Assembly (NCBI GenBank): GCA_027922465.2
Contig: BQMF02000590.1
Location: forward strand, 169,238-233,237
Direction: 5' to 3'
Length of the DNA stretch: 64,000 nucleotides
Source of the DNA: Turritopsis dohrnii
Taxonomy: Eukaryota; Cnidaria; Hydrozoa; Anthoathecata; Oceaniidae
The translations under genes were made by a program, and so were the position numbers. The notes beneath the pieces were generated by a model that ran no database searches, was not told where the DNA came from, and saw only the letters and a program-made list of their open reading frames with translations. Every line of letters starts with the position of its first letter. Position 1 is the stretch's first letter. Below are positions 12,907-24,636 of the stretch, piece by piece.

Positions 12907-13139
12907 TAATACACTTAACACTTTACAGCTTATCTATCTATCTATGTGTTCTTCATTTCATCTTCTGTGTATAGAAAACATAGTTTTGGTCAAAAAGTGG
13001 GAATATTAAGAATTTTGATGTTCCAATTTTTACTATTATTTTGATGTTTGATTCTTTTATGTCTCTAGGGGAAATTTAATTGACTAATCCTTTCTCTCGG
13101 TTCAACTCACATATACTTAAACTGTATTAACATTTTACC

Positions 13140-13259
13140 AGGTATATTAAAAACCCTACAACATGGACAAACTTATCATTGCCAATTCTTCATTTTATTT
13201 TTCGTGAACTGGACGCATGCTGAACATAGGGGGGCCAGCGACGCTGCCTAGGCGACTAG
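13140..13259 (+). mobile_element. Helitron 3' terminal module
   Basis: Resembles the 3' region of the Helitron ending at 31612: CAACATGGACA, TATCATTGCCAATTCTT, TTTTCGTGAAC, ACGCATGCTGAACAT. It ends in a decayed hairpin and GGCGACTAG. The next bases are TCTTATATATAATAGCG, a Helitron 5' end, so the junction is CTAG|TC. Its own 5' end is not located. Confidence 0.75.
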
Positions 13260-13610
13260 TCTTATATATAATAGCGAGTGTGCATCCCACTTTTATTTTA
13301 GAGAGTGATATATTTAGTTTAAATTTGTGGTCAAGTTCTTGTAAGTTGCATGTGAAACTGCGCAGAAGCACAATGTGGATTTGCCACATAATTTCACACA
13401 AGATATAAAAAACACATGGTGTGACGTCAGTTATTTAGTGAATCACCAGGAAACCACTTCATTGCATTCCCAATCGAACGTGACGTTGTTGGGGAAATAT
13501 ATCGAGAACTAATAGGGATAACTGATGTTTTTAAGGGTCCAGGATACGGTGATGCAACATTTGGGCCTAAATTTTTTTCGGTACTGCGGCTATGACATCA
13601 TTAAAATCTT
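13260..13610 (+). mobile_element. Helitron 5' fragment abutting the preceding 3' end
   Basis: Starts TCTTATATATAATAGCGAG and matches the reverse complement of the tetramer units at 14328-16548, including the block CCCAATCGAACG...GGGAAATAT...CGAGAAC at about 13470-13510. Similarity fades after the block complementary to CGCAGTACC. The rest of the copy is missing. Confidence 0.75.
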
Positions 13611-13689
13611 TTTTCTGCTATTTGCTTTCCACTGAAATTACACTATCATAAAACTTTCTTTATTTTCCAGTAAGTGTAGTAAACCTTTC

Positions 13690-13843
13690 ACCATTCACCT
13701 GCGCTATTATACTAATCATGAATGTGTCTTGCATGGTGGAAGTGCCTCTATACAACCACAAATATAAGAAGGTTTAAAAAAACAATAACAAGCACTCTTT
13801 AAGTTTAATGTGTTGCACACGATTGCGGATTATTATAACAAGA
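13690..13843 (-). mobile_element. Helitron 5' fragment, opposite orientation
   Basis: On the minus strand it starts TCTTGTTATAATAATCCGC, flanked by A, and contains CGATTGTG (plus strand: GTGTTGCACACGATTGCGG), as in tetramer unit 4. It lacks a hairpin and CTAG end. Confidence 0.7.
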
Positions 13844-14327
13844 TGGTCAGAAGATACCTTTGAGAGTGATCTGGCAAAGATTTTTCCTTAAATTAAATAA
13901 TGACAGTACTTCACAAATAGCATTATGTTTTTTTTGTTACTTTTATCTTGCTTTCGTCTTAATACACTTGATTTATGCAGGCAGTAAATTCACACAGTCC
14001 GATCAACCAAAAAACACCACAAATGGTTAAAATGATGCAGGTGTATACATCACCTGTAATAAACTTCCAACATTTGGCTGTGACCAGGAAAACATTGAAA
14101 AAAGGCTTTCGATCTATGGGATTCACTTCTTTGTTAATATAGTTCCGGACGACCCTCAATGAATGCATGAAAATGCCATTGGAGTGGTTGTGCTGGTTAG
14201 ACAATCAGATAAATACTAATGTATGTATGTCAATTCATCCATTTGAGTGATTATATGTTTGTTAGTTGAAATTAGTTGAACTTTAATATGATATTATCAG
14301 TGAAGTGCTTCATAACAATATATCTCA
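13844..14327. other. Spacer with no supported gene
   Basis: Contains a minus-strand reading frame (13959-14204) with a hydrophobic stretch but no family I recognise and no splice context. Treated as unannotated spacer. Confidence 0.4.
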
Positions 14328-16548
14328 CTAGTATCTCGCGTAAAAAATTTTTACGACTTTAATTTAGAAAAGAATCTGCAGAGATACGACGCGTTCCCGT
14401 GTGTGTACCCCGTGACGAAAATTTTAATTACGGAATTGGAAAAGGAAAGTGTACCCAAGCTGTAGAGCTTGAAAAACTGATCAAAAAAATGTATGGGATC
14501 GTTTCGCTACGACCAACCGTTGCAGAGATATCGTCGGTCAAAGATTTTAATGACGTCATAGCCGCAGTACCAAATAAAATTTAGGCCCAAATGTTGCGTC
14601 ACCCCATCACCCGTGTTGCCGACCCTAAAAAACGTCAGTTATCGCTATTGGTTCTCGAGATATTTCCCCAAAAACGCCGCGTTCGATTGGGGATGCAATG
14701 CAATGGCTCCCCCGTGATACGACAAAAATAACTGACGTCACGCCGCGTGCTATTATACTAATCGTCAATTATCAATGGTCTAACGAAAAAATGACCACGA
14801 TTAAGAAGATTTTGACCGTAAATTTAGAAAAAACACAACACTCTCTAAAATAAAAGTGGGATGCACAACGCGGATTAGTATATATAGTAACCCGGGTAAA
14901 AATTTTTACCAAACTTAACTTCGAAAACAATAGGTCAAATACACCATTCCCGTGTACATACCCCGTGACGAAAAAATAAATCATAGAATCGCAGCTCAAA
15001 AGTGTATCTATGTCGTAGAGCTCGAAAAACTGATCAAAAAAGTGTATGGGATCGTTTCTCTACGACCAACCGTTACAGAGATATCGTCGGTTAAAGATTT
15101 TGATGACGTCATAGCCGCAATACCAAAAATAATTTAGGCCCAAATTTTATGTCACCCCATCACCCGTATTGCGGACCCTAAAAAACGTCAGTTTTCCCTA
15201 TTGGTTCTCGAGATATTTCCCCAAAAACGTCGCGTTCGATTAGGGATGCAATGCAATGATTCCCCGTGATGGATTAAAAAACTGACGTCACGGCACTTGC
15301 TACTATATAATAATCGTAAAAAAACCGCATGGCCTAACGAAAAATATGACCACGATTAAGAAGATTTTGACCTTAAAATTCAACAAAATTTATCACTCTC
15401 TAAAATAAAAGTGTGACACACACTCGCTATTATATATAAGACTAGTATCTCGCGTAAAAGTTTTTTACGACTTTAATTTCGAAAGGAATCCGCAGAAATA
15501 CGACGCGTTCCCGTGTGTGTACCCCGTGACGAAAATTTTAATTACCGAACTGGAAATGAAAAGTGTAACCATGCTGTAGAGCTTGAAAAACTGAGCAAAA
15601 AAATGTATGGGATCGTTTCGCTACGACCAACCGTTGCGGAGATATCGTCGATCAAAGGTTTTGATGACGTCATATCCGCAGTACCAAATAAAATTTACGC
15701 CCAAATGTTGCGTCACCCCATCACCCGTGCCACCAACCCTAAAAAACGTCAATTATCGCTATTGGTTCTCGAGATATTTCCCCAAAAACGCCGCGTTCGA
15801 TTGGGGATGCAATGCAATGGCTCCCCCGTGATACGACAAAAATAACTGACGTCACGCCGCGTGCTATTATACTAATCGTCAATTATCAATGGTCTAACGA
15901 AAAAATGACCACGATTAAGAAGATTTTGACCATTAAAAAACAAAAAAACAAACACTCTCTAAGTTAAATGTGTTGCACACGATTGCGAATTAGTATAAGT
16001 AGACTAGTATCTCGCGTAAAAGTTTTTTACGGCTATAATTTCGAAAAGGATGTGTCGAAAATAGGTGAGGAAAAATTAAATCACAAAATCGTGACTGGAA
16101 AGTGTTGCCATGTTGTAGAGCTCGAAAAGCTGATCAAAAAAGTGTATGGGATCGTTTCGCTACGATCAACCGTTGCAGAGAAATCAGCGATCAAAGATTT
16201 TAATGACGTCATATCTGCAGTACCAAATAAAATTTAGGCCCAAATGTTGCGTCACTCCGTCACCCGCATCGCGGACCCCAAAAACGTCAGTTATCCCTAT
16301 TGGTTCTCGAGATATTTCCCCAAAAACGTCGCGTTCGATTGGGGATGCAATGCAATGGTTCCCCCGTGATCATAAAAACATCTGACGTCAAATGTCACGT
16401 GCTATTATACTAATTGTGAATGTGTCTTGCGTGGGCGAACTGCCGCTATATGACCACGATTAAGAAGATTTTGACCATTAAAAGAACAAAAACAAAACAC
16501 TCTCTAAGTTAAATGTGTTGCACACGATTGCGAATTAGTATAAGTAGA
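14328..16548 (-). mobile_element. Head-to-tail tetramer of non-autonomous Helitrons
   Basis: Four units read on the minus strand: 14328-14883, 14884-15441, 15442-16003 and 16004-16548 (545-562 bp). Each starts TC(T)TATATA-like or TCTACTTATACTAATTCGC and ends with an A/T hairpin followed by CGAGATACTAG or CCCGGGTTACTA. Junctions at 15441/15442 and 16003/16004 are exactly CTAG|TC with no extra base; the 14883/14884 junction is eroded. The outer flanks are A (14327) and T (16549) on the plus strand, so the whole array sits at one A^T target. Units differ by many substitutions and unit 4 has a distinct 5' part. Confidence 0.88.
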
Positions 16549-19150
16549 TAGGGAGTTTAACGAGTTTACCAAGGTGGGTGTTTTCATGCATTTCAGAAAA
16601 GAAAGCTTTCAGCAATAACGACATCCACAATGTAGAGGGCAATGATAATGGACGATGCGGTATTGAGTGAGCAATTCAGATCATGTCATTAAGATAAATG
16701 ATATGCATTCAATTATGTAGTTTTTATGGCGAAAATACCGCATAACATACCACAGAAACTGGAAACATCACAAAGCTAAAACTAAGAAAGCGCAAAGAAT
16801 ATTCGAAAGAAAATCTCCAAGTTCATGACAATGCAGCTGATGATGATGATGATTATGATGATTGTAGCTCTAACTCCGAACAGGAAAGTGTGGCATCTTA
16901 CGCTGGAGCTATCAGTCATGATTTTAGAGACCAAAACATGAAATTTGAATTTGGTCTGTGAAATACACAGGTGTCACATGATTTGGTAAAACTGTAGATA
17001 AGTATTCAGCATTAGTTTAAGGCAATAATCAAGCAATGATTCAATGCCAATAGATTCTTCCGTATCCAGTTACAGCATTGTAAGTGATTTTATCCTGGTC
17101 TGTAAAATACACAATTTTCATTTTAAAAATTGGCACCACATATTTCTAGTAGTATCAACCTTAAGGTTTCAGAAAAACATGAACATTTGCTTTTAATATG
17201 TTGATCCAACGGGACTTTGTGCAGTGATATCCTAACCTGCCATATTGTATTTCTTGATAAGCTTTTGTGAATTCATTATTGCAGACAAAGTACAAATATG
17301 CACTGATCGGGAAGCTCAATCAATGGCCAAAGATTTACAAAAAAAGGGAACCTTGCTAGACATGTTTGTGCGTCTAAAGAATTACAAATGCCCATTCATG
17401 AGGAACAAGTCAAGAAGTATTACAGTGAAGATGCATTCAAGCCAGTGCTTTATTCTCAACACTCTTGGGAAGTATGAATTACAAACTTCAGCAACATGAG
17501 TAGTGCCTTGTCTGAGATCATCTTTTTACAGTTATATATTTTACAAGTGCACCGCAGTCTGGTGTCACAGCAAATGTGGACGAATTTAGAAAGGCAAGAA
17601 CTTGAGAAATGGTTAATAGAAGTCTGGGATCATCAAACTGTCGATCCCTATGGACCAGCAAAGGTGCTATTGAATACCAACAATATTTGTAGAACGCACA
17701 AGAAAACAATCCAGCCATGTTTTCGTCAGTTGGAGTGGCAAGAAAATTACATCTTGTGATGTATTTAAATGATAACACGTGCTGCGGGAGAAAGTTAGAA
17801 ACTTTGAAATTAGAGATATCCCAAAGAACAGCTATCGTTATTAGGAAGCCTGGAAGCACTGGTCTCAGAATTAAAAACCGGAAAGGGGATGAAAACTGTC
17901 CTGGGACAGTTTTTACATTGCGATCGTATGAGATTTTTGTCCTGCCTTGCCGGGATGAAAATCACCCCGGGATGGTTTTTATGTTTTTGTAAATTTTAAG
18001 AAGTGTGCTAAAAAAATCAAAATGGGGGACAAGAAAGCTGTTTTGAAATCTTTGTTCATACAAGTTTAAGGGATAAGTTTGTTTCAACAAAAGCTTCAAA
18101 CTGCAATACTGAACAACCTTATCCAACAGAAGCAAATACTCAACTCTATCATTCAAATGACATCAACAAAACGTAGCACTGTGCTGAAAAGGGTGTTAAA
18201 TTCTCGTAAAAACGTTCAACAAGAATAACTAGATCAATTTGGTTTAAACCAGGTCATTCAGATCACTTTTGGCACAATTTAATAACTGGTGTTTTAGGAG
18301 AAGACACATAGAAAAAGCATCTTCGAATGAACAGATCGAAATTCATGAAACTTGCAGATTTACTGAGACCACATCAGTTAGGACCACTCGACCAGAATTC
18401 GTCGCTAAAATAATCGTGATTTATTATAAAGAATTGCCTCGATAATTTTATTTTACTCTCCTATTTGAATACATCGGATTGAATGATGACGATCTAGCAT
18501 AGCAACCGCATAGAAACATAGCTCTAGGGAAAATTCGACACGGTAAATTTTTTTTATTTTTGGGGTGGTGAAACTTTATGCAAAAACAAAACTTTTTACC
18601 GTGTCAAAATTTCCCTTTCGGCTTAGTTCTTCAGAAAATGAAGAAAGAAGAAAACGAACAATTTATACATCTTCGGAGGAGTACCGCTTTTCTAGCGATA
18701 CATTAGCATAAGTTTCAATAATGGTCGTAAAATTAAATTGCGCTATTGTGTGGCGTATCGACAAAACGATTATTAAAATCATTAACATAACAATACCAAA
18801 CATTGCAATAATAAATTTTCGGGAAGCATTCGGAATGAATAATTCAAACAAACGAATGGTTATTACATGCTTCACCGGAACATATATTTCGTAATAACAC
18901 GCTCAGTGTCCTCCTTTTTAACGTAAACGTGTTTGGTGGTGTATATTACGCAGATATCTAATTTGAAAAATTATGAGTCAATCAAAGCCGCAAAGAGCGA
19001 AAGCAGAAAGGTTGAAGTTTAAACTTCGATAAGAAACAATCGTTAAAAAGGTATAGCAGTAATCGTTAAGAAATTCGATTTCCGACTATTTTCAAACGTC
19101 GGAAATCCCACTTATAAAATTATGCATGTTCAACGTCCACCGCCACTCGT
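16549..19150 (+). other. Mostly unannotated; possible degenerate exons
   Basis: No recognisable full gene. A frame at about 16760-16962 reads basic then acidic/serine-rich (ADDDDDYDDCSSNSEQES), like a disordered exon. After a plausible acceptor at 17283, a frame reads GQRFTKKGNLARHVCASKE, then EEQVKKYYSEDAFKPVLYSQ and ends at a GT at about 17473. This resembles a decayed C2H2-finger exon, but the first Cys pair is out of frame. These could be remnants of one gene; support is weak. Confidence 0.3.
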
Positions 19151-22100
19151 CTAGTCATCAGCTTTATCTCGTTCATCATCATCTTCATCATCATCTTCAT
19201 CATCATCATCGTCATCATCCCCATCATCGTCGTCATCATCACAATCATCCATTTTTTGGATATTATTTTCTTTTCCCCTGCAGACAAATCACAAAGTTTT
19301 TACAGCTTACATAAAAAAGTTACTTTATAGCACTGTACGGAATTTTATTACTTACGCAGCACATAGTCTTTCTGACAACGTCACATAAATGTGTTGAAAT
19401 GTTTTTTTATTTTTTTCCAACAGAATTTGGTCAACAATTATTGACCTGTTTTCTAGTGCTTGTTCTTCAAATGCAACCAGATCAGCATCCAATACTTCTT
19501 TTGAAAGAAGGCTTGTGTGATTGCGATCAGCATCTACGATAATGATTTAGATTTATTTAAATCATATTTGTTTTGATTTTTAATTAATTTGACTTTTCTC
19601 TTAACTTTTTGTGACTGGCTGCTGTTGTAACCATACCTGACGTGAGATAGTCATTTTCTCTGAAAAGAGATCGTAACAAAAGAACGTCTTTCTCGGGAAC
19701 CATTCTTTTGTTTATCGTTGTATGCTTGTCGTTAATCTCTGCTTGAGAGTACAAATTCCTCTTAATCTAAAGACGATAAACTAACTCTATTAATTTCAGC
19801 TACGCAATATCTCTTCCGAATTTGAGTTGCTCTTCGATTTAAAAGTAACAACAAAATCTGGAAAGCAATATTCTTGGCATTCTCGAGAGGTATGATTAAC
19901 GTGTACATATTTCCATAGTTTTTCATACTATTTTCATATATTTAACTCATATTTCAAAATCTTATTTATGTTTAGCAACAAACTAAAGAAACACAAACAA
20001 CAGAGGTCCAAAAAAATGCTAATAATGCTAGTATTGTGCAGGAGTCAACGAATATCTGCCCGCCATCTTCACACTCTCCCATTAAGAGAAAGAAGAAAAG
20101 AGTGTCATTATCACACGGATCTGATTCCTTACAGTTACCAGCAATTGAGGGTCTTCTAGGAAAGAAAAATATGGAAAACAAAGACGAAGAGTCAAAATCC
20201 AAAAACAGCAGATGCTCTATTTGCCATGTTGTTTTTAAGTGCAAGGAAGATTTAAGATGTCAACGGTTGTACAAAGTTAACAATGAGTTTATGGGATGTG
20301 AGATCGATAGTTGCGACTATTGGGTACATGTTCGATGTACCAATCATAAAATAAAAAAAAGGCGGACATTTTAAATATTCAGTTTTTTTGTCCTGAACAT
20401 GAAAAACATAAAGTAAAATAAAATACCTTTTCTAATTTGTCGACAGATCTGATGGTTCTTAACCATTCGTCCTCAGAAGGTACTCCATGTTTCGGTAGCC
20501 AAAATTTCAGGCGTTTATTAATTTCTTCTAGACATGCATCCCCTTAAAGATAAAGATTCATTAGAATTGACGGTGTAAAGTAAGATTGCGGGTCAGGAAG
20601 TGTAACAATATTATGTAAAACATGCCTCCTTGACCGCTGTCTTTGACGCCACTAATAGAGGTAGCCATAGAATAGCATAACAGCTCCTTCACTTCTTTTG
20701 GCATGCAATAATGAACCTTTGAGTGGTACGCATAAATTTTTTGATACAAGGGATGCTTTCGAGCGAAAAACAATGGTGAAAGCTTTTCCATAGACGTGAT
20801 AATACCTTCATGAAAAGCGAAATTGCTAAAAAATTGCTATTATGGAATGAATGTACAACTATTTACCAAGAGCATGTATTACCTTCGTAATAATTTCTTC
20901 TGACGCTAATTCGGAACATCATCAATCCGTAGAAGAAAGAAAAAGCCATGGTTTGCAGGTAAACATAATTATCGGAAAGCTCGTTCTTTTTAGCAGCACA
21001 CCATTTCCAATAGCCCTCGACAGTTGGATTATTGCACACCGACATAAAAGGGTGCAGAAGCTCATCAACGGTAGCAAGTAAAATTAATTGGCATAGACGC
21101 CATGTCTGGTGATGGTCCTTGCAATTCTTAACAAAATCTTGCACTTTATCGGATTTATATCCCATCTCAATTGCGAAGGGCTTGACAAATACCTTTTGAT
21201 TAATAAACTGATAATAAGAATTCAAAATAAAGAACTAACAGTCTAAGTTAATTGTACTTACCTCCCAATTCAATTTGATAAGTGCTTTACAAACATTCAT
21301 TTCGAAATGTAGAAGCCCGGGAAGAGGAACAACCCAATCAAATTCTTTAACCAAAAATTTTGAATCACAGTCATGACCCTATAACCCCAAAAAGTATATG
21401 TATTTATCATAAACAGAAGATCATTCCAATTATTGACTTATAATTCAAATTAGTCTTACATTGAACGATGTTACATCATACTTTGACTGCTTACAGCATG
21501 CGCAGTGCATGCATTTTTTTATCAATGATATCACTATATTGAAAATTGTGCCATCTACCTCCACAAATAGCCACTCACGTAGTCCAGTACCATAAAGCTT
21601 AATCCCTGTAACAAACATGGTACTTTTGATTATAGATCATAAAACTAATGCGGACGTTTTCGTAAACATCGAATGAAAAACACTATCGCTGTACCTGACC
21701 GTTCCCCAAGCTTCCTCAACACAGTAGCGATTGCTTCATAGCCACTAGGATTTATAAAGTCAGGTTCACCACAAATTACTTCCTGCTTTGCTGAGTGTGA
21801 CGGAATTCTCGGGAAATATTGCGATGTATCGGTATTGTATTCACTTTGGATGACATATTCCCTCCTTTCTAGCGTCCCGTTACCACAAACTCAACAAACT
21901 CTGTAGGAGGAATCATTCTCGTGATGACAGCTCACACAAAATTTAACATCACGGTGGCGTTTCCTTTCGTTCACTATGGTTAAAACGTCATTGGACCTCT
22001 CCATTAAAGCCATCATTCTTTTTGCTATGAAATCGTCTCGAGAGGCTCGAAATAAATCCTTGTTCCCAAGATTTAACATTTGGGCAGCATCAAAGTCATC

Positions 22101-22862
22101 ATGAAGCCAATACTTTGGTTTCAAATGCTCCAAATATTGAATTTTTTTCACTCCAAGAATGATTTGGGAGTGAACGGAAATTACACTCGATGGCATTTTT
22201 TGGTTGCTTTTAAATTGCCATGTTTTGCCAATTTTCTGGGCGTTATCAAAGGACGCCTTGACATCGCCTTCTGGGAATTTCAATTCTCCAGCACAGTGAT
22301 TGTGTATGAAATCACACACATGTTGGTAACCTCCGGAAGGGGTAACACTCGCATTTAAATTGACAATTTGTTTTGACCTTGTCAACCTTTCCGTGACGAT
22401 ATTTTTATTTAAGGCCTGCGGAAGCACCAAGTGTGAATCACGACACTTGTAAATTGACTCGATAACGTGAGCCAATGAAAAATAATTTTGTGCTGTACTT
22501 ACAACAGGGAACTTACAAATTCTCTTCAGAATGTTAATCAAACTCTTTGGTCTATGTGAAACCCATTCCTCAGCACTGTAATCGTCAGCAAACGTATTGC
22601 CGTGGCGTTTTAATGCCTGGATATCTGCAGCAATATCTACCTCAAGCTGCTCATCTTCGCTTAAATGGCCTCGGTCATGGGAATATCTGTTAAAACAATC
22701 TTCACAAATTGTGGATGCATTATGAGTAACTACGCCCTCTCTTAACAGTTGATCTCTGATATGCGTTGGAAAAGACTTTGCTTTCACACTTAGTAAATTG
22801 CTTGGGTTTTCCAGGTGATATATTGACCCACACTTCTTCTGAAACCTTCCAGCATTCTTCAT
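19151..22862 (-). CDS. Nine-exon gene of unknown function with zinc-binding-like motifs and acidic tail
   Basis: Exons (minus): 22862-21695, 21605-21460, 21378-21262, 21207-20883, 20805-20626, 20542-20427, 19760-19637, 19533-19356, 19277-19151. All phases fit. Seven introns are GT-AG; the intron after 20626 has a GC donor (AG|GCATGT). The product is about 825 aa. It has Cys pairs (ICEDC, FCVSCHHE, then VCGNG), a central block (WLFVEVDGTIF, MHCACC, DWVVPLPGLLHFEMN, YWKWC), and a conserved-looking C-terminal part (CLEEINKRLKFWLP, WLRTIRSVDKLEK). It ends in a run of mostly Asp/Glu coded by a GAT repeat. One in-frame TGA (21891-21893) lies between two Cys motifs. The P-G-x-H-F-x-M-N segment recalls DUF6589-type proteins found beside animal transposons; this is from memory and unproven. 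The start is the first ATG after a possible acceptor, so upstream exons may exist. Confidence 0.72.
19800..20374 (+). CDS. Two exons encoding a PHD-like finger, antisense in an intron of the larger gene
   Basis: Exon 19800-19889 (good acceptor TTAATTTCAG, donor GAG|GTATGA) joins in phase 0 to exon 19976-20374 (acceptor TTATGTTTAG). The joined frame is open to a TAA. It has a basic, Ser-rich region (PIKRKKKRVSLSHGSDS) and then CSIC, CKEDLRC, MGCEIDSCDYWVHVRC. The closing W-V-H-x-x-C is characteristic of PHD/RING-like zinc fingers. A first exon must lie upstream and was not found. The two exons sit between exons 6 and 7 of the minus-strand gene. Whether they form a separate gene or a second gene of the same mobile unit is open. 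Confidence 0.6.
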
Positions 22863-23105
22863 TTTACTACAAAAGACCGTTTTAGATAATTAAATCGAGT
22901 TAAACAAAGAAAGTTAAACAATCGGACATGGCAAATATTTAACCAAAAGTTTTGTAACATTCATTACGATTTTATCGAAAGAAACACTTGCGTCTTCAAT
23001 TACAATATAATGTATCATGATTACTTACTTTTTCTTTTCTTTTACACGTCAAACTGATCATACACGAACAACGAACAGTAAAAAAAAACGAGAAGTCAAA
23101 AAATC

Positions 23106-23220
23106 GAATCAAAATGTTCGAATTTGCAATAGAAAGCGTGCGAATGAAAATGTTCGAATTTACAATAGAAAGCGTGCAAATGAAAATGTTCGAATTTGCA
23201 ATAGAAAGCGTGCCAAATAA
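23106..23220. repeat. 36-bp minisatellite, three copies
   Basis: The unit AAAATGTTCGAATTTGCAAT plus AGAAAGCGTGCGAATG is repeated three times with few changes. Because 36 is a multiple of 3, both strands stay open; the plus strand reads a basic 12-residue repeat (NVRICNRKRANE). I do not regard it as a gene. Confidence 0.8.
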
Positions 23221-24636
23221 AAACATTTGAAAATTACATAACCAATGTTACCGCAACGGAAGTTATATCCTGTTGAGGGAGATTTTTATTCAGAAGAACT
23301 TGGAGAAGATGTTAGTTTTTCTATTCCAAAGCTGAAAACCTAGTCCAGTTTTTGTTTTTCAATAATCCCACTGTATCGACTAAAATAGCATAACGTTTGT
23401 TACCCCTGTTTGTGGATACTTCATGTACTTAGAAATCATGAAGTGAGACAAAAGTGTGAGTAAAACGCCATATGAAATAAAAAAAATCTTGATGGTTTCG
23501 GGCAATTTTGTATCTTGAATGTATACATATACCTTACACTTAAGTTTTTAGTCAGAGCCACTTTAAATTAACCTGTGCTAGTTGTTAAATACCCGCACTT
23601 ATTGGCTTTGTGACATCGAAAAAACGCTACTCTAAGCAACTACGAATAGGTCAGAACTACTTTTTACATTTTTTCCACGGTCAGAATTGTTAAAGTTACT
23701 TAGAACTGTTTACCAGCGAAGTGTCTAACGATAACGTGTTTTTTGGGACAAAAAGGAATTTTGTTTTAAGTGTATAAGCTTGTGAGTGAAACTGGAATGT
23801 CGCACTTTTTTGGAATGACTCTTTTATAGAAATTTAGTAAAAAGAATTGCTTGAAAAACTGCTTGTTAAAAAAAGGAGGCCAACTAAATCCGAGGGTGGT
23901 GCGATCGCCTCAAAAGCAACCCCTGAGTTACGCCACTGCCTACTTACGTTGGGGATCTGGAAACTGAAGTTGTTCAATCTGAACACGAAAATAACACAAA
24001 AAGTCACGAGGACTCTTCAGGTTCAACTTTTCCGGAAAGGAAAAAAAAACCAAATGGCTGCATTCTTGAAATTTTTTTTGTGAAAATATTTAAAAGTCAC
24101 CAGCATTATAAAGTCGTGAATCCTAAAAAAGCAAAATGTTGTGTACAAAAATTGTCGCGAAAGTGGTGAGAATTTTTGTGCTCCTGATCCTTTGTGCCTT
24201 TAGTACGACGAACTTCGTTTGTATCTCGACGAATTCAATTCACATTATTGTCGAGTTTCATAGAAAAAACACAAGTAATTTGTTCTGGACAATTTATTTA
24301 TATCAACGTGAATGTACAAAGTAAAGAGTCCTAAGTTACAAATTAAATCAGATTGATAATTACTTCTTTCACGATTTTACAATACATTTCTCAATGTTGT
24401 ATTCTCAAATCAAAAGAAAATGTTGTGCATGCAATTCGTCGTGTGGCTGTCATAAAGCAGTATGAAACCCTTTTTATAACAAGTTTTGGTCGAGTGGTCC
24501 TAACTGCACATAGCTCCAGATGTTCGAGGTCCAAATTTCTGAGCAGTAACTGCAGAGAAGAAGCGTAGTTTCCGACAGTCGAAGATAGTGGGAAACACAG
24601 TTTCTTATCAACTCTGGACGGAGAGTAAGGAGGAGG
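23221..24636. other. No supported gene
   Basis: AT-rich sequence without recognisable coding. At about 23888-23939 the minus strand reads CAGTGGCGTAACTCAGGGG, resembling the end of a hAT-type element, but no partner end was found. Confidence 0.4.

Noticed and set aside
13959..14204. Minus-strand 81-codon frame with a hydrophobic segment
   Set aside because: No family resemblance, no splice or start context, and surrounded by Helitron fragments.
19126..19314. Plus-strand His-rich frame
   Set aside because: Translation of a CAT/GAT microsatellite; the minus strand gives the acidic last exon of a spliced gene in correct phase.
22996..23226. Two overlapping open frames on opposite strands
   Set aside because: Both come from a 36-bp minisatellite whose length is a multiple of three.
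23888..23939. hAT-type terminus CAGTGGCGTAAC on the minus strand
   Set aside because: No opposite end and no target duplication found.
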